Source: Candidatus Iainarchaeum sp. (GTDB taxonomy: Archaea > Iainarchaeota > Iainarchaeia > Iainarchaeales > JAAZKV01). From it: DNA of 10,644 bases. A program made the position numbers and the translations under genes. The stretch lies in NCBI GenBank assembly GCA_018651445.1, contig JABIDZ010000070.1:1-10644 (forward strand), given 5' to 3'. Below the pieces are notes generated by a model that searched no databases, was not told the DNA's origin, and saw nothing but the letters and a program-made list of their open reading frames with translations. Every line of letters begins with the position of its first letter. Position 1 is the first letter of the stretch. Positions 5,925 through 10,644 of this stretch are shown here, one piece after another.

Positions 5925-6773
5925 TTAAAAGCTTTTAGAAAAATCAATTCCTTTAGTATATTTTTCAAGACCCTTTTTCTTTCCAAGTTTTTCTGTTTTT
6001 GCATATTTACGGTAACTAAGAACCGAATATTTTCTCATGAACACAGGTGTTTTTGCAGCAACCCCATTTCCTCCGATGCAACCACCATCACAAAAAAGAA
6101 TATCAAAAAATCTTTTGTCTTTGTTTTGATTAAAGAACGAAGTGAAATCCGTGCAACCATCTTTTGCACACATTTGACTCTTGGTTAAAATTCCTTTTTT
6201 GTTTAAGGTTTTACTCAACCCTCCTGCTAGAGGATAAACTTTTGTGTAATCATTATAGAAACCATCAAATAAATGCGAACACTTTTTTGGTTTAACTTTT
6301 TCTTTTCTAAGTAATTGTTTCATTTCTTTGAAAGTTAAACTCACATCAACCATCCCCGAGTTTTGTGCTTCAATTTTTTTTGCAGTACATGGTGAAAGAA
6401 AAACTATTTTGTTTTTTGGAAATTTTTTCGCAAGTACTTTTGCCATCGCAACCATCGGCGAAACAATCGGCAACAAGTACTTTGTCATTTCAGGATTCTT
6501 TGCTTTTACAATCGAAACACACATAGGACAAGTTGTCGCAATAAATCTTTTTTGCATACAATTTTTTGAAATGTATTCATGATATTCACTATTAACTGTT
6601 TTTGCTCCAAAAGTTAATTCGCAAACAAAATCAAATCCTAGTCCTTTCATCAAAGGAACAAATTTTTTGTAATCAAAATCAACTACAAAACTAGGTGCAA
6701 CCATCAAAGACACATTGTCGTGATGCGCTAATAGTTCAAGAACTTTTACCTGGCCCTCAGAGTATTGTTTCAT
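5925..6773 (-). CDS. Compact [FeFe]-hydrogenase-like protein (H-cluster domain only)
   Basis: The 282-residue protein is essentially one Fe-hydrogenase large-subunit C-terminal domain. It opens with VAPSFVVDF and CELTFGAKTV, typical of the domain start. The L1-like motif is ATTCPMC (Cys82), L2 is LSPCTAKKIEA (Cys129) and L3 is FCDGGCIGGNG (Cys228, Cys232), so all four cysteines that anchor the H-cluster are kept. In catalytic hydrogenases L1 is TSCCP, where the first Cys shuttles protons; here that position is Thr81. The Met before the Cys in L2 (MPCTAKK) is Ser. There are no N-terminal ferredoxin-type cluster motifs. Such changes are known in sensory [FeFe] hydrogenases, and very short [FeFe] hydrogenases have been reported in DPANN archaea. 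It may be a minimal hydrogenase, an H2 sensor or another iron-sulfur protein. It follows the U32 gene by 24 nt on the same strand, so the two are likely one operon. Confidence 0.85.
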   Translation of the reverse strand: MKQYSEGQVKVLELLAHHDNVSLMVAPSFVVDFDYKKFVPLMKGLGFDFVCELTFGAKTVNSEYHEYISKNCMQKRFIATTCPMCVSIVKAKNPEMTKYLLPIVSPMVAMAKVLAKKFPKNKIVFLSPCTAKKIEAQNSGMVDVSLTFKEMKQLLRKEKVKPKKCSHLFDGFYNDYTKVYPLAGGLSKTLNKKGILTKSQMCAKDGCTDFTSFFNQNKDKRFFDILFCDGGCIGGNGVAAKTPVFMRKYSVLSYRKYAKTEKLGKKKGLEKYTKGIDFSKSF

Positions 6774-6797
6774 AGTTTTAAAAGGAATTAGGAGTAT

Positions 6798-8030
6798 TTA
6801 TTTATTGGTTTTTTTGTTTTGAACTAAAATAAACAAATTGTCGTTTACGCGTACACGATCATTGAATTTGATTCCCACTTTGTCACCTTTCTTTGCTTTT
6901 ATGAGAGGTTTATGATTTGCTTGCATCGAATCAAGAGTTTGTTCAATAAACGTTGTTGTTCCTTCAACAAGAATCGCATCTCCAATTTTTAGCGGAGAAA
7001 TTATTTTTACTTCTGCAACATTTATTTTTGCATAATACTTTGTAACTAATCCGGTATGAACCTTTTTTTGTTTTTGGTTGCTACCTTGTATATCGGTAAT
7101 ATCTTTTTTAGTTGGTTTACGCAAGAAAAAACCTTTTGAAAATTTTCTGTTGTAAACATTACCAAGTTCTTTATTCCAGCGAGTAACTTTTGTTTTTGTA
7201 AAATCTTTTTTGGCAACTGCTTCGATTCCGTCTTTGTAAACTCTTGTTGTTGTTGCAACGTAATCTGCGGGCTTTGTTCTACCTTCTATTTTTAATGAAA
7301 CAACTCCGCTCGCAATTATTTTATCAAGGAACTCAATTGTCTTCATGTCTTTTGCAGAAAGAATTGTATCCCCCTGAATTAAAACCTCTTTTTCTTTGTA
7401 ATTTGGTTTATCACCATCTAAAAAAAATCCTCTACGACAAGGTTGTAAACATTCCCCCCTATTTGCACTTCGACCGAATAATTCATGCGAAAGAAAACAC
7501 CTACCTGAAACACTAATGCACATTGCACCGTGAACAAAAATTTCTATTTGTAATTTTATTTTCTTTGCTTTACTAACTAATTTTTTTATTTGTACTAGTG
7601 AAAGTTCTCTTGCTAAAATAATTCTTTTTGCACCAAGTTTTTTGTATTGTTCTAGCGCCAATTCGTTTGAAACACTAGCTTGTGTAGAAATATGTATTTC
7701 GTGCCCGATCTTTTTTGCTAGAGTTATAACCGATAGGTCAGAACAAATTATTGCATCAACCCGCGCTTTCTTTGCACTCGTCAAGATTTTTTTAATTTGT
7801 TTTAATTCTTCATCATATATAACTGTGTTTAACGCTAGGTAACCCTTCACTTTGTTTTCATGTAAATAAGACATCAACTTTGCAAGTTCGGCGAGTTTGA
7901 AGTTTGTTCCAAGGTCTCGCATGTTAAATCCTTTTACTCCAAAGTAAACTGCGTTAGCTCCGTTCTTTACCGCAGCAATTGCACAAGAAAAGTTTCCTAT
8001 TCCAACTAATAATTCTGGTTTGTTTTTCAT
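6798..8030 (-). CDS. Peptidase U32 family protein (TrhP/RlhA-like RNA hydroxylase candidate)
   Basis: The 410-residue protein has the full U32 signature: EIFVHGAMCISVSGRCFLS (163-181), then GRSANRGECLQPCRR (186-200), giving Cys171, 178, 194 and 198, and SLKIEGR at 245-251. The N-terminal half has a TIM-barrel pattern (ELLVGIGNF, AVYFGVKGFNMR, IHISTQASVSN). A small beta-barrel C-terminal domain runs from about residue 325. The family was named as collagenase-like peptidases, but characterised bacterial members TrhP and RlhA hydroxylate tRNA U34 or 23S rRNA and depend on iron-sulfur assembly; the conserved cysteines fit a cluster. An RNA modification role is therefore more likely than proteolysis. 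It is the first gene of a probable operon with the [FeFe]-hydrogenase-like gene. Upstream, AT-rich boxes at 8044-8052 and 8073-8080 could serve as TATA elements. Confidence 0.88.
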   Translation of the reverse strand: MKNKPELLVGIGNFSCAIAAVKNGANAVYFGVKGFNMRDLGTNFKLAELAKLMSYLHENKVKGYLALNTVIYDEELKQIKKILTSAKKARVDAIICSDLSVITLAKKIGHEIHISTQASVSNELALEQYKKLGAKRIILARELSLVQIKKLVSKAKKIKLQIEIFVHGAMCISVSGRCFLSHELFGRSANRGECLQPCRRGFFLDGDKPNYKEKEVLIQGDTILSAKDMKTIEFLDKIIASGVVSLKIEGRTKPADYVATTTRVYKDGIEAVAKKDFTKTKVTRWNKELGNVYNRKFSKGFFLRKPTKKDITDIQGSNQKQKKVHTGLVTKYYAKINVAEVKIISPLKIGDAILVEGTTTFIEQTLDSMQANHKPLIKAKKGDKVGIKFNDRVRVNDNLFILVQNKKTNK

Positions 8031-8065
8031 CTAAAATCACTAAAAATATTTTTTACCTGTAAAAA

Positions 8066-8096
8066 AATTACATCTAAATATTGTGTTAATGTAATT
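8066..8096. promoter_or_regulatory. Inverted repeat in the divergent U32/DUF2203 promoter region
   Basis: AATTACAT (8066-8073) and ATGTAATT (8089-8096) form a perfect 8-bp dyad with a 15-nt spacer. The half-site centres are 23 nt apart, about two helical turns, as expected for a dimeric repressor. It sits between the divergent U32 and DUF2203 genes. The AT-rich background makes a chance match possible. Confidence 0.35.
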
Positions 8097-8118
8097 AAAT
8101 TAATGGTTAGTGAAAAAC

Positions 8119-8127
8119 TTTTATAAA
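8119..8127 (+). promoter_or_regulatory. TATA box of the DUF2203 gene
   Basis: TTTTATAAA is centred 26-27 nt before the ATG at 8150 and is preceded by the purine-rich TGAAAAAC, a possible TFB recognition element. No Shine-Dalgarno site is seen, so the mRNA is predicted to be leaderless. This is the best-formed promoter in the window. Confidence 0.7.
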
Positions 8128-8149
8128 GTAAAGCTTGTAGAAAATTATT

Positions 8150-8578
8150 ATGTCTAGAATTTATTTTTCTTTACACGAAGCGAATGAATTAGTACAAAAG
8201 ATTCGTCCACGTGTTGAAAGAGTAATTCAATTAAGAGACGAATTAGATCTACTAGACAACACCAAAATCGAATTTGATATTGAGAGTGTAGAAAACCTTT
8301 TGCTCGAAGTAGAACTAAATAAGAACTTCCACGAAAAGAACGTTGAGCTATACACCCTACTTGGAGAACTCATTCGCGACGGTTGTATTATCCATGATCT
8401 AAACGAAATGGAAATTGATTTTTATTCTAAGCTCGAAAACAAAGATATCGCGTTTTGTTGGCACCCAAATGATGAGAAAGTATTGTTTTGGCATTACCCG
8501 CTAGAGAAAGCAAGTAGCCGAAGAAGCATCAAAGAAATCGAGAAAAAGTACCTAGAAAAGCTAAATAATTTGAGATAG
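8150..8578 (+). CDS. DUF2203 family protein
   Basis: The 142-residue protein matches the DUF2203 pattern. It starts with YFSLHEANELVQKIRPRVER, followed by a helical, charged middle. Its conserved C-terminal half reads ELIRDGCIIHDLNEMEIDFY, then IAFCWHPNDEKVLFWHYP, then a basic segment SSRRSIKEIE. The CW-H/WH core (about residues 102-116) is the family hallmark and includes Cys and His residues that could bind a ligand. Function is unknown. The family is small, soluble and found in bacteria and archaea. The ATG at 8150 is supported by the TATA box 26 nt upstream. It is transcribed alone, divergently from the U32 operon, and is followed by a hairpin and oligo-T tracts. Confidence 0.88.
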   Translation: MSRIYFSLHEANELVQKIRPRVERVIQLRDELDLLDNTKIEFDIESVENLLLEVELNKNFHEKNVELYTLLGELIRDGCIIHDLNEMEIDFYSKLENKDIAFCWHPNDEKVLFWHYPLEKASSRRSIKEIEKKYLEKLNNLR

Positions 8579-8621
8579 GAGCAACGCTTTTAAAGCTTTC
8601 TTAACAGAATTTGAGTACAAA

Positions 8622-8641
8622 TTAATGATTTTTATCATTAA
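8622..8641. other. Perfect 8-bp hairpin with TTTT loop
   Basis: TTAATGAT (8622-8629) pairs with ATCATTAA (8634-8641) around TTTT. It lies 43 nt after the DUF2203 stop and before the two T8 tracts. It may contribute to 3'-end formation or be an operator for the rpo promoter. Confidence 0.35.
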
Positions 8642-8659
8642 CGCGTATTGGTGAGCAAG

Positions 8660-8686
8660 TTTTTTTTGGTTGAAATAATTTTTTTT
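8660..8686 (+). terminator. Double oligo-T terminator after the DUF2203 gene
   Basis: Two runs of eight T (8660-8667 and 8679-8686) follow the DUF2203 gene. Archaeal RNA polymerase terminates at oligo-T stretches without needing a hairpin, so these are good termination sites upstream of the rpo operon. Confidence 0.55.
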
Positions 8687-8690
8687 AGAA

Positions 8691-8698
8691 ATTTATTA
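8691..8698 (+). promoter_or_regulatory. Possible TATA box of the rpoH-rpoB2-rpoB1 operon
   Basis: ATTTATTA lies about 55 nt before the rpoH start. A transcript starting near 8720 would carry a leader of about 30 nt that includes the Shine-Dalgarno site at 8741. The adjacent AAATAATT at 8674 is an alternative, giving a longer leader. Confidence 0.35.
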
Positions 8699-8740
8699 TT
8701 TTAGAGCCATCAGACTGTCCCAAAAAACGCAAAAATTCCT

Positions 8741-8746
8741 GGTGAT
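8741..8746 (+). promoter_or_regulatory. Shine-Dalgarno site deciding the rpoH TTG start
   Basis: GGTGAT is complementary to the archaeal 16S rRNA 3' end and lies just before TTG 8750, four nt after GGTGA. The only nearby ATG (8745) is out of frame and opens a nine-codon ORF. TGATGG at 8743-8748 could pair with CCATCA at 8707-8712 and mask the site if the leader includes it. Confidence 0.55.
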
Positions 8747-8749
8747 GGA

Positions 8750-8974
8750 TTGGCTGACGAACGACACTATTTAGTACCTGAACACGTGCTCATACGAAAA
8801 GAAAAAGCTAAAGAATTACTTGCCGAACTAGGAATAAAAAAAGCATCTTTACCAAAAATTTCTCGTTTAGACCCCGCAGTAAAACCTTTGAAAGGAGATA
8901 AGGGCGACGTAGTAAAAATTATTCGCGACTCTATAACCGCAGGACAATCAACTTACTATAGGAGAATTGCTTAG
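8750..8974 (+). CDS. rpoH: DNA-directed RNA polymerase subunit H (Rpo5)
   Basis: The 74-residue protein is archaeal RNA polymerase subunit H, the counterpart of the C-terminal domain of eukaryotic Rpb5. Its hallmark segments are HYLVPEHVLIRKEKAKELLA (6-25), SLPKISRLDPAVKPL (33-47), KGDVVKIIRDS (51-61) and TAGQSTYYRRIA (63-74). The length is typical of the family. It forms part of the jaw of RNA polymerase. Translation probably begins at TTG 8750, since no in-frame ATG exists between the upstream stop (8702-8704) and the conserved region, and a GGTGAT site lies directly before it. Its TAG stop is part of the Shine-Dalgarno site of rpoB2, eight nt before the next ATG, so the genes are translationally coupled. 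Confidence 0.95.
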   Translation: MADERHYLVPEHVLIRKEKAKELLAELGIKKASLPKISRLDPAVKPLKGDKGDVVKIIRDSITAGQSTYYRRIA

Positions 8975-8978
8975 GTGG
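8973..8978 (+). promoter_or_regulatory. Shine-Dalgarno site of rpoB2 overlapping the rpoH stop
   Basis: AGGTGG lies four nt before ATG 8983 and includes the last two bases of the rpoH TAG stop (8972-8974). Confidence 0.7.
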
Positions 8979-8982
8979 TTAC

Positions 8983-10446
8983 ATGGGTTGGGAACTAATT
9001 AACTCTTATATGAAAGGGCAAAATATTGCTCAAATGGAAATCGATTCTTTTGATCAATTCGTTGACACTAAATTAACTGAGATTGTTGAAGAAAACAAAG
9101 AAATCGTGCCAAAAATCGAAGAAGTAAAAATCGAATTATCTAATATTGAAATTGAAAAACCAAAAATTATTGAAGCAGATGGTTCGCCAAGAGAACAATT
9201 CCTTCCAATGGAAGCTCGCCTTCGAAATAGAACTTACTCTGGACCTATTTACATAACAATGAGATTATTTCGTCGTGACGTTGAACAAGACGCTAGACGA
9301 ACATTTATCGGAGACCTGCCAATCATGCTTAAATCAGAGTATTGTTGGTTAAACGGACTTAACGACGACGAACTAGCAGCAACAAAAGAAGATCCAAAAG
9401 ACTTTGGAGGATATTTTATTGTAAACGGAAGCGAAAAAGCTTTGATGACACAAGAAGTTCTTTCAAGTGACCGAGTATTAATTTCTGAAGGAGACAAAGG
9501 AACTGTTGCAGAAGTTATTTCAACAAAAGGAGCTTTCAAAGGACGAGTAAGAATTACACGTAGCCCAGAAGGACTATTATATGTTACTTTCCCAACTTCT
9601 CCACGAAAATTATTATTATTTACTTTGTTCAAAGCACTTGGATTAAAAACAAAGAAAGAAATCTTTGATGCGTTCCCAGAAGAAAAAGAAGTTCAAAATG
9701 ATCTTTTATTAAATCACGAAGAATGCGAAATCAAAAAAGAAGAAGATGCACTAGATAAGATCGGAAAATACGTTGCACCCGGACAAGTTATTGATTATAG
9801 ATTACGTAGAGCACGAGAAGTAATTGACGGATTTTTATTACCACATATTGGACAAGCTGAAGTTGCAAGACTTGCAAAAGCATATTATTTGTCAATGATG
9901 GCTACAAAAGCTATCGAGCGAAGTTATGGTTTACGCGGAAAAGACGACAAAGATCATTACACAAACAAACGACTAGAACTCTCTGGAAAATTAATGGAAC
10001 ACTTATTCCGTTATTCATTCAAATACTTTGTAAAAGACTTACGATTCCAAATTGATAGAACGGTTACACGAAGAAGAAAATTAAATATTTCAACTATTGT
10101 TAGACCCGGTGCAGTAAGCGAACGAATTAGATTTGCTATGAGCACAGGAAACTGGATTGGAAGAAGTACTGGTGTTGCAAAATTCCTTGACAGAGTAAAT
10201 TACTTAGCTCCATTAACTGATATTCGCAAAGTTAAATCACAATTATCAAAAACTAGAGAATTATACGAGGCACGTGACGTACACGGAACTCATTGGGGTC
10301 GATTAGATCCTATTGAAACTCCAGACGGCCCACAATGTGGACTAGTAAAGAACTTGTGTTTCATGGCAGACGTAACTACTGAAGTTGCAGAAGACGGCGT
10401 AGAAGATTTCTTACACAAACAAGGAGTAAAATTAAAGAAAATTTAG
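8983..10446 (+). CDS. rpoB2: DNA-directed RNA polymerase subunit B'' (N-terminal half of the second-largest subunit)
   Basis: The 487-residue protein is the N-terminal half of the split archaeal RNA polymerase B subunit. The start is fixed by the conserved GWELINSYMKGQNIAQMEID (2-21). Further hallmarks are GGYFIVNGSEKALMTQE (142-158), KDHYTNKRLELSG (323-335), the catalytic-cleft region GVAKFLDRVNYLAPLTDIRK (397-416), and HGTHWGRLDPIETPDGPQ (434-451) followed by CGLVKNL. Archaeal homologues normally read GRLCPSETPEGPN here, so Asp replaces the usual Cys and ETPDG replaces ETPEG, a noticeable change near the fork region. The break about 30 residues after GLVKNL is the usual B''/B' split site. 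The gene sits between rpoH and rpoB1. Both junctions have a TAG stop fused to the next Shine-Dalgarno site. Confidence 0.97.
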   Translation: MGWELINSYMKGQNIAQMEIDSFDQFVDTKLTEIVEENKEIVPKIEEVKIELSNIEIEKPKIIEADGSPREQFLPMEARLRNRTYSGPIYITMRLFRRDVEQDARRTFIGDLPIMLKSEYCWLNGLNDDELAATKEDPKDFGGYFIVNGSEKALMTQEVLSSDRVLISEGDKGTVAEVISTKGAFKGRVRITRSPEGLLYVTFPTSPRKLLLFTLFKALGLKTKKEIFDAFPEEKEVQNDLLLNHEECEIKKEEDALDKIGKYVAPGQVIDYRLRRAREVIDGFLLPHIGQAEVARLAKAYYLSMMATKAIERSYGLRGKDDKDHYTNKRLELSGKLMEHLFRYSFKYFVKDLRFQIDRTVTRRRKLNISTIVRPGAVSERIRFAMSTGNWIGRSTGVAKFLDRVNYLAPLTDIRKVKSQLSKTRELYEARDVHGTHWGRLDPIETPDGPQCGLVKNLCFMADVTTEVAEDGVEDFLHKQGVKLKKI

Positions 10447-10450
10447 GTGA
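10445..10450 (+). promoter_or_regulatory. Shine-Dalgarno site of rpoB1 overlapping the rpoB2 stop
   Basis: AGGTGA lies five nt before ATG 10456 and includes the last two bases of the rpoB2 TAG stop (10444-10446). Confidence 0.75.
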
Positions 10451-10455
10451 ATTTT

Positions 10456-10644
10456 ATGGCAAATTTAGCAAAAGTATATATCAACGGTAGATTAATTGGT
10501 TTTCACGAAGACGCAAGCAAATTAAATAAAATTGCGATCGAAGCTAGACGACAAGGGGCGCTACCAAAAGAAACTAATGTTGCACACCACAAAGACACTA
10601 ATGAAATTTATATTAACACAGATGCTGGAAGATTACAAAGACCA
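10456..10644 (+). CDS. rpoB1: DNA-directed RNA polymerase subunit B' (C-terminal half of the second-largest subunit), 5' part only
   Basis: The first 63 codons are present and the gene runs off the window. The translation begins MANLAKVYINGRLIGFHEDA and reaches DTNEIYINTDAGRLQRP. This is the standard start of archaeal RpoB' (VxxNGRLIG, then a short helical stretch, then TNE, then NTDAGR-RP), which carries the second half of the B subunit including parts of the active centre. It follows rpoB2 by nine nt with an AGGTGA ribosome binding site, as expected for the rpoH-rpoB2-rpoB1 order; rpoA1 would normally follow outside the window. Confidence 0.96.
   Translation, partial: MANLAKVYINGRLIGFHEDASKLNKIAIEARRQGALPKETNVAHHKDTNEIYINTDAGRLQRP

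Noticed and set aside
8745..8774. ATG at 8745 as the start of rpoH or of a leader peptide
   Set aside because: It is out of frame with rpoH and stops after nine codons; no evidence that it is translated.
1..10644. CRISPR array, insertion sequence or phage genes
   Set aside because: No regularly spaced repeats, transposase, integrase or structural phage proteins are visible.

Overview
The window is a gene-dense, AT-rich stretch of an archaeal chromosome (roughly one-third G+C by eye). The archaeal assignment rests on four things: an RNA polymerase operon in archaeal order, rpoH-rpoB2-rpoB1, with the second-largest subunit split into B'' and B'; TATA boxes about 26 nt upstream of several start codons, which implies leaderless mRNAs; GGTGA-type Shine-Dalgarno sites only inside the operon; and a tRNA gene without an encoded CCA. 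The small spacing, the archaeal-type U32 and radical SAM enzymes, and a very short [FeFe]-hydrogenase-like protein would fit an anaerobic lineage, possibly DPANN. That placement is inference. The split B subunit is also common in Euryarchaeota.

Layout. 1-207: C-terminus of a membrane protein that starts outside the window. 284-366: a GC-rich run of four hairpins directly before tRNA-Asp(GUC) (366-437). 458-1342: a NOL1/NOP2/Sun-family RNA m5C methyltransferase, beginning 20 nt after the tRNA. 1343-1506: a hairpin, a degraded copy of the methyltransferase 3' end, and the promoter of the next gene. 1507-4131: a large beta-rich surface lipoprotein. 4138-4158 (minus): a short duplicated copy of the 3' end of the following gene. 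4194-5312 (minus): a radical SAM/SPASM enzyme. 5364-5924: a basic coiled-coil protein, divergent from the radical SAM gene around one palindromic TATA box. 5925-6773 and 6798-8030 (minus): a compact [FeFe]-hydrogenase-like protein and a U32-family protein, probably one operon. 8150-8578: a DUF2203 protein. 8579-8749: a terminator-like and promoter region. 8750-10644: rpoH, rpoB2 and the start of rpoB1.

How the parts relate. The tRNA and the methyltransferase look co-transcribed, and the methyltransferase family acts on tRNA or rRNA. The U32/[FeFe]-like pair suggests an iron-sulfur-dependent process. U32 relatives hydroxylate tRNA or rRNA, while the hydrogenase-like partner keeps all four H-cluster cysteines but lacks the usual proton-shuttle cysteine. 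The rpo genes are translationally coupled, with each TAG stop codon embedded in the next gene's Shine-Dalgarno site.

The most unusual signal is that two unrelated genes, the methyltransferase and the radical SAM enzyme, are each followed within about 100 nt of their stop codon by a second copy of their own C-terminal coding tail ending in its own stop codon. I know of no standard feature class that explains this. Gene replacement leaving the old 3' end behind, or tail duplication, are the leading ideas.
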